Assembly (NCBI GenBank): GCA_041392505.1
Contig: JAWKLX010000012.1
Location: forward strand, 124,001-188,000
Direction of reading: 5' to 3'
DNA from: UBA6168 sp041392505
GTDB taxonomy: Bacteria; Bacteroidota; Bacteroidia; Chitinophagales; Saprospiraceae
DNA length: 64,000 nt
The number at the start of each line of letters is the position of its first letter. Positions within the stretch are counted from its first letter, which is position 1. Shown here one piece after another: positions 47,145-56,789 of this stretch. Both the position numbers and the translations under genes were made by a program. The notes under the pieces were generated by a model. The model searched no databases. It was not told the origin of the DNA and worked only from the letters and a program-made list of their open reading frames with translations.

Positions 47145-47189
47145 AAAAAAAAAAGCCTTGGACATCTTTTTGACGTCCAAGGCTTTTTT
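47145..47189 (-). terminator. Bidirectional intrinsic terminator
   Basis: Stem gccttggac / gtccaaggc (47155-47163 / 47175-47183) with A-tract before and T-tract after, extending the stem to about 15 bp. It ends the DUF4412-like gene on the minus strand. Confidence 0.85.
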
Positions 47190-47203
47190 CTTTCGTGGCT
47201 TTA

Positions 47204-47913
47204 TTAGTTTCCAAAACCTCCAAGTCCCATTCCTCCCATTTGCTTCTCAAATTCTTCCATCGTCATTTTAGTATAACCCTCCCCTTGCTTGAAATCATCC
47301 TCCGACACTTTGTCCGACACTTCTTGAGCAGTAAATATCATTTCCATGCCCTGACCCGTGTCAATGATCATTTCCAATGGATAGCCTTTCAATACATTGG
47401 CATTCTTGGATTTCACTGCTACCGGTGGTTGTATTTTCTCAGTGATATAGTACTTCATGGATATGTCATCTTTGGTAAGGATCTTTGCAAAATAGCATTT
47501 GTAGCCAGCTATTTCTTTCGTGTCTTTTTCGTCATAGATAACTTCCTTGATGTTATCCATATTCATAAAATTGTTGCTTTGGTTTAGTTCATCCTCATTC
47601 AAATCAATGACTTGGATTTTTTGCCCCAACATGTCCATTAGGATAGTACCATCGCCAGGATTGTCCAGTGGAACGAGGGTTTGGATGCGCATCATGCCCC
47701 CATCATATTCATATCCATTTTTTGAAATTTGTCTTTGAAATAAAAGGATAAGGAAGTTCCTCCCATCAAGGCTAATTCTGGTGAATCGCCCATCGCGTCA
47801 GTATTAAGTTCAAATCTCACGACGCCCTCTTTCAATTTTTTTTGGGAGAATGCAGTATTGGATATGGCCATAAAGCCAAAAAATAAAATGCTAAAAAGCA
47901 GGATTTTTTTCAT
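47204..47913 (-). pseudogene. Exported DUF4412-like protein, one frameshift
   Basis: The signal peptide is MKKILLFSILFFGFMAISNTAFSQ. The first ORF ends KMDMNMMGA and the second begins MMRIQTLVPLDNPGDG. One extra G in the run at 47697-47701 (6 instead of 5) joins them into a ~236-residue protein. The body is beta-strand-rich with a Met/Asp-rich segment and a C-terminal Gly/Met tail (KQMGGMGLGGFG). The features resemble the DUF4412 group of Bacteroidota exported proteins, whose role is unknown. Confidence 0.7.
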
Positions 47914-48016
47914 TGAAAAAATATTAGTGGTTAGTTAATTTGTTAAATGCACTTTGAATGAACAGTAGGAACGAGCAAGATGTTGGAGCATTTCCACAAA
48001 ATGCTGATGCACCTGT

Positions 48017-48562
48017 TCAATATTGCCATTCATCTATGTATTTGATAAATATTTTGGCCAAATTTTCTGCATCTGAAATGCCTCGGTGATAAACACCTGT
48101 AAATTCAAAACCTTCCAGCGTTACCACTTTTTTCAGCCCTTTATAGGTTCTCCAATTTTTCAGGTCGTGGTATTGGCGGCGAATGTTGATGTGTCGGTGT
48201 GCCCAATGCGTATCCATATCGTGTAATTCGGAATCTTGGATAAGCATTTTTTTGTCAAAACTCCCCCATGAGCAGAGCAGGTATTCTTCATCGTCAAAGA
48301 TGCCGACCCATTCCTGAAAATCTTCTACCACCTCTGGAAATGGTCTGGCCCGGTTGATTGCTACTTGATCGATTGTTGTAAGTTGCTGGCAAAACAAAGA
48401 AAGATTTGGGTGCAAAAGCGGCCTAATAAAACGTTCGAACTTCCCAAGGACTTCACCATAGCGGTTCAATTTATAGGCACCAATTTCAATGATTTCTTGC
48501 ACCATGTTGTTCTGCTGTCCTTCCCAACACGTAGCTTCAAGGTCGTATATGATGTAATTCAT
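48017..48562 (-). CDS. DEDDh 3'-5' exonuclease (ERI1/RNase T-like)
   Basis: This 181-residue single-domain nuclease has the three exonuclease motifs: Exo I YDLEATCW (Asp7, Glu9), Exo II with SWGSFDKKML (Asp), and Exo III YHRGISDAENL, in which His four residues before Asp gives the DEDDh signature. It most resembles the ERI1-like exoribonuclease/DNA-polymerase-epsilon-subunit group acting on single-stranded RNA or DNA ends. No partner gene is near. Confidence 0.9.
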   Translation of the reverse strand: MNYIIYDLEATCWEGQQNNMVQEIIEIGAYKLNRYGEVLGKFERFIRPLLHPNLSLFCQQLTTIDQVAINRARPFPEVVEDFQEWVGIFDDEEYLLCSWGSFDKKMLIQDSELHDMDTHWAHRHINIRRQYHDLKNWRTYKGLKKVVTLEGFEFTGVYHRGISDAENLAKIFIKYIDEWQY

Positions 48563-48642
48563 TGTTCGTAATCGACTTCAGGGCGAATGAAAAAAAGCTG
48601 AACGAGAGGAAAAATAAATTGTTCAAGCGCCTTGCCTTATGT

Positions 48643-50580
48643 TCACCTAATCAATTCAAAAAAACCTCGCTGAACAGTTGAAACTTCATTGTCCGACCAT
48701 TCCAAAATATAATAATAGGTGCCATCTGGCAAATCAATATCATCCCCCCATGAACCCGGCCAATTATTTTTATAACCCTCCTTGCCTGTATCGAAAACCA
48801 AACTCCCCCATCGATTATAAATCCATAAGCGGTTATTCGGGAAATTTTCGATTTTGGCAATGTAAAAGTAATCATTCACATCATCGTTGTTAGGCGATAC
48901 TGCGGTAAAAATGGTCAATTCAATACATTCAATAAAAATATTGATCGTTGCTGTGTCGCACCCATTGGGGTTGCAAACAACATAATCGAATTGATCCCAA
49001 CGTGCGCAATAAGACGGGCCTGGGATATAAGTAACCGAGCCATCCAAATTCAAAACAGCGCTACCCGAAATTGGCTGGGTCAAAATGTAGAAATCTCGAA
49101 GCCCCCCAAACACTGAGTCGTTCGCCAATGGGTCAATAAGTACTGGCGTTTCCAATAAAGTAGCAGTGCTGTCATCGACCAAACTTGGTGGGTCAAAATA
49201 GGGATTAACCGTTATGCAAAAGGTCGTAGTGTCACAAAAGCCGAAATGGTCGCAAACTGCTATTCCAAAACTATCCCTTCCGAGTTCCAGTCCTTCGTAC
49301 CTAACACAGAGATTAACAGGATTGGGGTCGAAAGTAACGTTGTTGGGGTTGGGGTTGTCATAGATGATGTTGAAACCTGTGTAAATTCCCGGGAGCTCTA
49401 AGGTGTCCAAACAGAATTCCTTGGTTTCCCGAATATAAATTTGGTCGCAAATTGTTTCTGGCGTTGTCCTAACAACCGTCACAATCAAATTGTATAGAGC
49501 CACATTTTCAAACTCATCAACCATCTTAATGCAGGCCGTATCGCTGCCCACTCCTATTCCATAATAACCAACGCAGAGACCATTGATTTCAAAAATCACT
49601 TGTTCTCCATTATCTTCTGGACAAATATCTTCCACTAAAACAATATCCCCTGGCAGCAAGGAATCAGACAAACAAAAGGTATTCGTGTCCACCGTAATAA
49701 ACACGGTATCCAGAACCGTAAATCCGGGGACTGCGGCGATCAATACTTGAACCGTATCACAATTATTGAACTCATCGCAAAAACTCACACAGGCAGTGTC
49801 CGTTCCGGCAAGGAGTCCTTCATATAAAATACAATTGTTTATTGGGTCAATGGTAAATGCAACGCTTGTATCAGTTTGATCCAGACAAATATTTTCCATA
49901 GTGGAAATGTCACCCACTATATTTAGTTGATTGGGTTCAAAACAATAACTGCTACTTGTCAAAATAATAATGGTGTCTGAAATGCCATTGGGTAATGGGT
50001 GTACTACAGTCGAATTAATGATCGTCGTATCACAAAATCCATTCACATCGCAAGCAATAAAACAAGCCGTTTCGCCACCTTCAGTGATCCCAGTTAAAAT
50101 GATACAAGAATCCTCTATGATTTCATACTCGACGTAAGTTCCATTTTCACAAATATTGGTCACGGAAACAATCGGCCCTGACAATGCTCCCGTTGACAAG
50201 CAAATCGTGTCTGTATTATTTAATAAAAGCGTTAGGTCAATACTTTCTGTTCCTGTGCATCCGACAGTGAGATTAGCGGGTTCGAAGCCATTATTTTGAG
50301 TATTGGATAAAGATAAATCAAGTGAACCAGGAGGACACTCTACCCCAACTTGGTTGCTATTGCAAATAGTGTAGTTTGAACTGGGGCCGGGATGGCAACA
50401 CCACACAGTTAGATTTGGCAAACTACCTGACGCTGCTGCCTCGATCTGCACTGTTGCCTTGCTTGCAGATTCAGTAGCATGCTCGTAACTGTTGGGTTCA
50501 ATGTAAACTTTATCTTGAAAATATAAAGAAGACAGGGAAGACAGTAAGAGTAATATGTGAAAAATAAAAGGTTTATCCAT
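48643..50580 (-). CDS. T9SS type-B (gliding motility-associated) surface protein with Ig-like repeats
   Basis: This is a 645-residue exported protein with a hydrophobic N-terminal segment (residues 5-22). Between ~95 and 470 come about four repeats of ~95 residues with conserved Cys pairs (C-D-x-F-x-N/F-C-D-T-x, each ending ...FCL or ICL before a G-x-I-x-x-V/I-x-D-I-C motif), an Ig/lamin-tail-like beta pattern. The last ~90 residues form the gliding-motility-associated C-terminal domain (AVSPNNDDVNDYFYI ... LWIYNRWGSLVF ... LPDGTYYYILEW), the type-B T9SS sorting signal. It is probably attached to or released from the cell surface. Confidence 0.9.
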   Translation of the reverse strand: MDKPFIFHILLLLSSLSSLYFQDKVYIEPNSYEHATESASKATVQIEAAASGSLPNLTVWCCHPGPSSNYTICNSNQVGVECPPGSLDLSLSNTQNNGFEPANLTVGCTGTESIDLTLLLNNTDTICLSTGALSGPIVSVTNICENGTYVEYEIIEDSCIILTGITEGGETACFIACDVNGFCDTTIINSTVVHPLPNGISDTIIILTSSSYCFEPNQLNIVGDISTMENICLDQTDTSVAFTIDPINNCILYEGLLAGTDTACVSFCDEFNNCDTVQVLIAAVPGFTVLDTVFITVDTNTFCLSDSLLPGDIVLVEDICPEDNGEQVIFEINGLCVGYYGIGVGSDTACIKMVDEFENVALYNLIVTVVRTTPETICDQIYIRETKEFCLDTLELPGIYTGFNIIYDNPNPNNVTFDPNPVNLCVRYEGLELGRDSFGIAVCDHFGFCDTTTFCITVNPYFDPPSLVDDSTATLLETPVLIDPLANDSVFGGLRDFYILTQPISGSAVLNLDGSVTYIPGPSYCARWDQFDYVVCNPNGCDTATINIFIECIELTIFTAVSPNNDDVNDYFYIAKIENFPNNRLWIYNRWGSLVFDTGKEGYKNNWPGSWGDDIDLPDGTYYYILEWSDNEVSTVQRGFFELIR

Positions 50581-50765
50581 GGATTTATTGCCTCACTTGC
50601 GCCCATGGATTTGCCAAAATTATACCAAGTAACGACCCAACAAGTTGTTTGTAAATAGTAAGCAAAATAGCAGGCGGGAATAAGAGCTAAAGACAAAATC
50701 AGCCCTTTCTAACCTTTCATTGATATCAGATATGTCGCTTCTTACACAGAAATAACCAGCTTCAT

Positions 50766-53700
50766 TTATTTGGAAACGGCTTGTGCACGGTTCACAAAAG
50801 CACTAGCGGTAGAGGGTTCAACAGCTTGTATCTCGTAAGTCTCGTCATCCCCCATTTTAATAATCCGCTCCTTATCCTTCATGCCCAACACTTCATCCAT
50901 AAAACGGGTATTGTTAGAAACAACATTCAGGATGCCTTGCTTATATCCAAAGAAATAGTACAACTGGCTCGGCGATTTTAGGTAAATGTACAAGCGGTCG
51001 TCATCATTAGTGGGCATCTTCATCTCTATGTAAGCGGTCAAATTGGTGTTAATCATTTCCCCATTGATGCTAATCACGGGCAATTTTTCTTGGGTTGAAA
51101 CGAAAGATTGGTAGTCAACATCCCAGACCATTGGCGTTTTTCCAAACAAAAAGGTATAGGTGTTTTGCTTTTTAGGGATATCCAAAGTACCAAGCGCCAG
51201 GCCATAGATGGCCTTGTCGATCGCTTCGCTTTTTGGGAAAAAATTCTCCACTACCATTTTGTAATAATTCAAATCTGTTGCATACAGGATAGGGCTGGCA
51301 TCAAAGGAACTTGCTTTGAAATCATTGATCATGATCTTGAGCAGGTTGTCCGGGATGATAATGTTTGCCCCCAACATAGCTTCAATCGAGGTCTTCGAAT
51401 TCATAGCCGAGTGCCCTAATAAAGTATCAACTATCATTTCCCCAAAAGTAGTGTTGACCTTACCTGCCGCCTCAACTGAGACGTGTTTCAAGCCAGTCCC
51501 CAACTGCAACTTTCCTTCCATCGCAATTTCACCACGCTTGTTATTATACTTCAACAAATTCCCTCTGTATTCCTTATCACCACCAAAAATTCGTAGCGAA
51601 TCTCCAAAGGAGAAAACATCTTGTTTCTCGTCATATTGCATGTAACCATTGACTGCAAGTATCGGGCGGTCTTTTCGGAAATATTTGGGCATCATCACCG
51701 TCGGGTACATCGATGCCGTTTCTTTGCTGAGGAACAAACCAACGTGCAGGCTCTCCCCTTCTGGATTGAGCGGGGTCTTGTAATTGATGGCCAAGTCGTT
51801 TTTATCCCCCTCGCACTGGATGGAAAACCAATGGACAGCGGGCAAGGTCTCCGATTCCATTTTTGCAAATCCATCAAATCCCAGATTGGGTTGGTCGGCA
51901 TTCAAGTTGATGGTGCCTTGGAACAAAGTTTTATGATCGATATAAAATTTATCCCTGATATTGATGTCGCCTTTGGCACGGGTCACCGACCGTTTTTCAC
52001 TCCTTTTTCCTTTTCCTATCCTCGTGCCGGTAATTTCTTTGAATTCAATTTCTTGTTCTTTGCCACCAATATTGTATTCATAAAACCCACTCGCCCGGTA
52101 TTCTTTTTTGCCAAAAATATTGACCGTCGCCTTGTTGATGACGTGATATTTTGAAACAGTATCTGCAATGATTTTTGCGTTGGTCAACTCTGACATTACT
52201 GCACCGGGGGAAATTTCGATGTCACCTGTTTCCGGATAAATAAATGCATCCGATGAAATGATATAAGGCACACCCCCAATCTTCAAAATGTTACTCTTCA
52301 AATCATATAGCGCTGAGGTTCCATCAAACCGCAGCGAATCTTGGTCGGGGTGAATGGAGAGGAAACTCCCCGTTTTTCCTTCATCAACTTTGAAGGTAAC
52401 GGTCTCTTCTTTCATGTCCCAATCAAACTCGTTGAAGGAAGTTTCGTACTGGTTGTAAGGCAGTGTTGTAGTAAGGAAATCGGCATTCGCTTTAAAATTA
52501 CCCACCTGTTCGTCAAAATCGACTCGGCCGTTTAGGTTGGAAGTAGATAGGGCAATGGCATCTGCATCAAAAGCTTTTATCTTCAAATTGGTCGTATCTG
52601 ACCAGGCAGAATGTGCACCGAAACTGAACAATTTAGAGGTCATGCTCGCTTTGTCCCAATCAAAAAGTCCGATACCTTTCAATCCACCGGGGGTCAAAAT
52701 CAGTGTGCCATCCAACTTGTGCCTTCCATCTTTGTACAATTCGAAAGGAGAGTCTTCCGACTTGATGTACATACTGTCCTTGTAAGGCCGCCAATCCATG
52801 GTAATATCGTAACCACGCACCTGGGGTACTTCCACCGTCCCTGTTCGATCTTCTTCCAAATCAAATCGTTCCGCACTTCCAACCAACTGTTTTGGCCTAA
52901 AAATAAGGTCGTCGGATTCAAGACTTGCACCGAGATAGTTCAACAGCCCCTGCCCCTTATACCCTTTATTACTGAGGTCAATATTTCCCAAATAAGAGCC
53001 TTTTCCCTGATAGGCTGGATATCCAGTGTCTGGCGTTTTAGTAAAAAAACCAAGGGAAGAATCCTCTTTGATGACCAGCGTTTCATCATATATGGGAAAG
53101 ATGTCAGCGGAGTACATTTTCCCTTTAAATTTAATATCGGCAGGGCCGAATTTATCAAGGCTGTTGAGGCTAAAAGGGTTTAATTCAAAATAAAAGGAAT
53201 CTCTCGTATAAACGCCATTCTGGGTGGCCTGACTCTCGTAATAAACGTATGAGTTAGTCTTGCTCTGCAAAGAAGGGAACAATGGAATGTCCTCATTTCC
53301 AGATTTATTTAATGGTGCATCAATCAATAAAACCCCGCTCAGGTTTTCGATCCTGGAGCCCAAAGCATAAGCGTCTTGCTGACCATCTTCGGTGACATTG
53401 CCCGTTGGGATGTAAATGTCAAAGTAATCAACCGAATCCAGGGTTATGTCATATTGGTCGTAGGAAAAATGGAAGTCCTTTCCGGTAAGGATAGTGAACC
53501 CAGAAAACAATTTCCCCCCGAAATCCATATCCCGATTTTGCTTAATCGTAACCTCATCGTGGTTGGGCTTGATGCCTACCTTTTGTGCTGAACTGAATTT
53601 TACATTTTCCACTCCTTTTACGGCGATGGAATTATCACGCAAATTCATGACAGCATTTGTCTCTTTGGTCTCGGAGGTTATCCGCAAATTGTCAAAGTCT

Positions 53701-55286
53701 ACCTTCTTTTGGCTGGCATCGGCATAGTGGAAAATCTTATCTTTTAGCTCAACCAATTGTTTGTCCGAATCATAATTGATGAAGCCTTTTGCCACGAGGT
53801 CATACAACAGTGATTTAATATTTTCCACTGAGTATTTCGGATTTAATTTGGTGGCGAGATAATCAGCGTCCAAAATTTTGTCCCCAGTCTCCAAATAGGC
53901 CACTTTCATCAAGGCAATCGGATTGGTCGTGGAAATATTTTGCAGGCGCCTGTAATCCCCTTCCTCAAAATATTTGACGGATTCGAAAATGCTTGGTGAG
54001 ACACTTTTTGCAAAACCAATACTCCTTTTTCCGATGTAAATACTGTCGGCTTCAACCAAGTATTCCAATTGTTCGGAGTCAATGTTTAATTGATGCAAGG
54101 AGTTGGTAAATGGGTTTCGGTCGCTCCCCCTTTGCCCCCTTGATAGCACCAATTTTTTATCAGGAATTTCAAACCTAAGGTTTACCGATGGGTGATAGAT
54201 CGAATCTTTATCAAAATAAAGGGTCGCTTCCACTCTTTCACCAACAATCCGCTCTTCTCTTTTTATGGTAAATACATCTGACAATCCTTTGAAAATTTGC
54301 TTGCCACGTTTATTGAACAAGGTTATTTCCGATCTTCGGTCGGGTGAGCCAACACCATAAACCGTAGTCCCGTGCAATCTAAACCCACCTTTATAGTTGA
54401 TCCCCTCACCGATATTTTTTATTTCAAGGGAAGACTCCTTTGACTCAAACCGGGGGTAGGAACCCTCCGTTGCTTCGTTTTGCACAACCAGTTTGTCATT
54501 GAATGACCCCAAAATCTTTTCATTCCCAAAAAAAAGTGGATAGTGCATTTTGACGTTTTCCGCAGAATACAAACTACGCTTCACATCAACTTGATAGGAG
54601 TCCAATTCTACAAATACATTGCTTTCCAGACCCAATCTTTCCCATGTGACGATCCCCCCTTTTCCATACCAGACTTCCTCATTGGTGGAAAAATATCCGG
54701 CAGTGTACTGTATCGAAATCGTATCTGTTTTACGTGCCGCCAGTAGGTCAAGCTTGTCAAATTTTATGATGGCATTCCCATCCACAATGTCGATTTCATC
54801 CTTGCCTGAACGGACAATCCAATTGACACCTGACTTTGAACTTTTCAGGGCACTGTTTTCAAAATAGTCAATGCTGAAATCCACAAAACTTTTAAACGAT
54901 TTCTTCTTGTTGTCACTGTCCTTCAATAAGCCGTTCAAAACCTGGTGCCATTTGAAAAATCGCTCGTCCCCATTTTCAGTGTTTTTCACTTTCATCAACG
55001 CTGTTAGATAGCCAGAAAAATAAGGGTTGGCGGTCATCCTTTCTGCCAGCATGAGGTTGGAAATGGATTGGATGGTATCCTTTTGCTCGACCGTGAAAAA
55101 GTCGCTTTTGTACAGTTTATCAAAATCCTTGTACAAATCTTCCAGCGTAGAATTCTTGCTGGCTGTCATAAAGTCTTTCAACTCATCGATATACCCGACC
55201 CCCAACGTAAAACTCTCTAACCTTTGGGAATGCGACATATTTATAAAAAGGAAAAAAACAAGGGACAAACTTATCAGATACTTCAT
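50766..55286 (-). CDS. 1506-residue exported protein of unknown function
   Basis: The signal peptide is MKYLISLSLVFFLFINMSHSQ. I do not recognise a named family. Residues ~25-130 look helical. From ~150 on the sequence is strand-rich with many short G-x-G/N-x-x-x-F-x-A-D elements, and phrases such as NGRVDFDEQVGNFKANADF and GKLQLGTGLKHVSVEAAGKV suggest LptA/OstA- or AsmA-like beta-solenoid/taco folds. Near residue 470 is a winged-helix-like stretch (ADYLATKLNPKYSVENIKSL). No T9SS tail or transmembrane barrel is obvious at the C-terminus, which ends ASAFVNRAQAVSK. It shares the strand with prmA, a gap of 60 bp upstream. Function unknown. Confidence 0.85.
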   Translation of the reverse strand: MKYLISLSLVFFLFINMSHSQRLESFTLGVGYIDELKDFMTASKNSTLEDLYKDFDKLYKSDFFTVEQKDTIQSISNLMLAERMTANPYFSGYLTALMKVKNTENGDERFFKWHQVLNGLLKDSDNKKKSFKSFVDFSIDYFENSALKSSKSGVNWIVRSGKDEIDIVDGNAIIKFDKLDLLAARKTDTISIQYTAGYFSTNEEVWYGKGGIVTWERLGLESNVFVELDSYQVDVKRSLYSAENVKMHYPLFFGNEKILGSFNDKLVVQNEATEGSYPRFESKESSLEIKNIGEGINYKGGFRLHGTTVYGVGSPDRRSEITLFNKRGKQIFKGLSDVFTIKREERIVGERVEATLYFDKDSIYHPSVNLRFEIPDKKLVLSRGQRGSDRNPFTNSLHQLNIDSEQLEYLVEADSIYIGKRSIGFAKSVSPSIFESVKYFEEGDYRRLQNISTTNPIALMKVAYLETGDKILDADYLATKLNPKYSVENIKSLLYDLVAKGFINYDSDKQLVELKDKIFHYADASQKKVDFDNLRITSETKETNAVMNLRDNSIAVKGVENVKFSSAQKVGIKPNHDEVTIKQNRDMDFGGKLFSGFTILTGKDFHFSYDQYDITLDSVDYFDIYIPTGNVTEDGQQDAYALGSRIENLSGVLLIDAPLNKSGNEDIPLFPSLQSKTNSYVYYESQATQNGVYTRDSFYFELNPFSLNSLDKFGPADIKFKGKMYSADIFPIYDETLVIKEDSSLGFFTKTPDTGYPAYQGKGSYLGNIDLSNKGYKGQGLLNYLGASLESDDLIFRPKQLVGSAERFDLEEDRTGTVEVPQVRGYDITMDWRPYKDSMYIKSEDSPFELYKDGRHKLDGTLILTPGGLKGIGLFDWDKASMTSKLFSFGAHSAWSDTTNLKIKAFDADAIALSTSNLNGRVDFDEQVGNFKANADFLTTTLPYNQYETSFNEFDWDMKEETVTFKVDEGKTGSFLSIHPDQDSLRFDGTSALYDLKSNILKIGGVPYIISSDAFIYPETGDIEISPGAVMSELTNAKIIADTVSKYHVINKATVNIFGKKEYRASGFYEYNIGGKEQEIEFKEITGTRIGKGKRSEKRSVTRAKGDINIRDKFYIDHKTLFQGTINLNADQPNLGFDGFAKMESETLPAVHWFSIQCEGDKNDLAINYKTPLNPEGESLHVGLFLSKETASMYPTVMMPKYFRKDRPILAVNGYMQYDEKQDVFSFGDSLRIFGGDKEYRGNLLKYNNKRGEIAMEGKLQLGTGLKHVSVEAAGKVNTTFGEMIVDTLLGHSAMNSKTSIEAMLGANIIIPDNLLKIMINDFKASSFDASPILYATDLNYYKMVVENFFPKSEAIDKAIYGLALGTLDIPKKQNTYTFLFGKTPMVWDVDYQSFVSTQEKLPVISINGEMINTNLTAYIEMKMPTNDDDRLYIYLKSPSQLYYFFGYKQGILNVVSNNTRFMDEVLGMKDKERIIKMGDDETYEIQAVEPSTASAFVNRAQAVSK

Positions 55287-55346
55287 TTCTATGGGTAGCT
55301 TATTGAAAACGGGAATGATGGAAAATTAATTTTAAAAATGACAGGT

Positions 55347-56171
55347 TTACTCCCGAACACATTGCATGGCCAACCAGTTATTTTTTCCAATGATCTTAAA
55401 TGGTTTAAATCCACTGACTATCAATGCGTTTTGTAGAATATCTCCATCATTTTTCATGATGCCCGATAGGAGTAAAGTTCCTGTTTTGGGGATCATGGTG
55501 GATAACGTGTCGAGGGAACTTAAAATTACATTTCGGTTGATGTTAGCGAGCACAATGTCGTAGGTTTTGTCAGACACTGTGCCAAGTTCCCCTTTATATG
55601 CATTAACGTTTGAGATGCTGTTTGTTTCACAATTCTCCGTAGTATTCTGCCAAGATGCTTCCTCAATATCAACGGCATCAATGAAGGCCGCCCCAAGTCG
55701 GGAGGCCAAAATCGCCAAGACACCCGTGCCGCATCCAAAATCAAGCACTGATTTTCCGACGAAATCTATTTCCTTCATTCGTTGAATCATCATGAAGGTG
55801 GTCTCATGATGACCTGTACCAAATGCCATTTTAGGGGTGATGACCAGTTCGTGCTCAACGCCTTGCATCGGCGGATGGAAATGGGCTCTTAAACCACAAA
55901 AATCATCAACCTGGATTGGATTAAAATTGGCTTCCCAGGCTTCATTCCAGTTTTGCGATTCGATGAATTCTTTGGAGTAGGTAAACGCAAAACGATCTTT
56001 TAGTTCGGATAAATTTTCCTCCAACCCTTTGTTATAAGCGGCTTCGGGCAAGAATGCATCAAAGCCATGTTCGTTTTCCACGAAGGTGTCGAATGGCTCC
56101 ATGCTTAAAAATGCGATAAGCACATCGTTGTCGGAAGTGCCTGTCTGAAAATCAAATTTGTAGTAGTGCAT
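55347..56171 (-). CDS. prmA: Ribosomal protein L11 methyltransferase
   Basis: PrmA methylates ribosomal protein L11 using SAM. The 274-residue protein has an N-terminal recognition domain, then a Rossmann methyltransferase with FGTGHHETTFMM (PrmA signature) and SAM-binding VLDFGCGTGVLAILASRLGA near residue 145; LANINRN near 210 is the post-strand-4 motif. It lies between the DinB-like gene (upstream) and the 1506-residue exported protein (downstream). Confidence 0.95.
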   Translation of the reverse strand: MHYYKFDFQTGTSDNDVLIAFLSMEPFDTFVENEHGFDAFLPEAAYNKGLEENLSELKDRFAFTYSKEFIESQNWNEAWEANFNPIQVDDFCGLRAHFHPPMQGVEHELVITPKMAFGTGHHETTFMMIQRMKEIDFVGKSVLDFGCGTGVLAILASRLGAAFIDAVDIEEASWQNTTENCETNSISNVNAYKGELGTVSDKTYDIVLANINRNVILSSLDTLSTMIPKTGTLLLSGIMKNDGDILQNALIVSGFKPFKIIGKNNWLAMQCVRE

Positions 56172-56202
56172 TTCTTGAAAAGGGAATTAAAAACAAATTA
56201 TT

Positions 56203-56727
56203 CTATGAGGAGGAAGAAGAATTGGCGGTGTTCCAATGTTTGACTGTGGAAGGGGCGACACCAATATTTTTATTGATTTCCAAATTGGGGGAAACTACTT
56301 TTAAACCCATTTTTATCATGGCCAAGTGATGGACGGCATGGTCATAGGCATACATCAGTTCCCTGGCAACCGTAGTTTTTACAACGGGACGCTCCGTGTT
56401 CAAATCACTGGAGAAATCGGCCACCACCTCTATTGTATCCTGTTCTTGAAGTTCGCAGGTAACGGTTAGTATTTTTTTGAAAATTTCAATTGCGTACTGA
56501 GGATTGGTTTCGATATAAACGTCCCTTTCTCTCTTGGCGTAATCGATCCTCTCATCTGCAATTCCATTACAGAGGCAGGTATAAAAGTCCAAAATATGGC
56601 GGAAATGTTGCCCAATACTTGAGCCATTGAATAGTTGGAGCGGTTTACTGTAGTTTTCTGGATTTATCTTTTCCAGTAATTCGATCATCTGCTCAATGAT
56701 GAGATTTGTACCTTGTTTGCAGTCCAT
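56203..56727 (-). CDS. DinB-like protein
   Basis: The ATG at 56727 (MDCKQGTNLIIEQMIELLEK) gives 174 residues. A TTG at 56793 would overlap the upstream stop and add 22 residues without family support, though it would couple translation. The four-helix DinB pattern is visible, with metal-ligand candidates His in GQHFRHILDFY (~residue 45) and the late AYDHAVHHLAMI pair (~residue 137). DinB-family proteins bind divalent metal and often act as thiol-dependent transferases; the substrate is unknown. The C-terminus is Ser-rich. It is part of a minus-strand run with the coiled-coil gene and prmA. Confidence 0.8.
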   Translation of the reverse strand: MDCKQGTNLIIEQMIELLEKINPENYSKPLQLFNGSSIGQHFRHILDFYTCLCNGIADERIDYAKRERDVYIETNPQYAIEIFKKILTVTCELQEQDTIEVVADFSSDLNTERPVVKTTVARELMYAYDHAVHHLAMIKMGLKVVSPNLEINKNIGVAPSTVKHWNTANSSSSS

Positions 56728-56789
56728 AGTTGGAGTTGTGGCTTTGATATTAATGTTTGAATTACTGAATTTACAATCGTGTATTTCGA

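Noticed and set aside
47300..47335. tccgacactt repeats resembling the hmgA-fahA inverted repeat
   Set aside because: Only about 9-10 bp match and they lie inside the DUF4412-like coding frame (SEDVSDKVSEE); chance similarity is enough.
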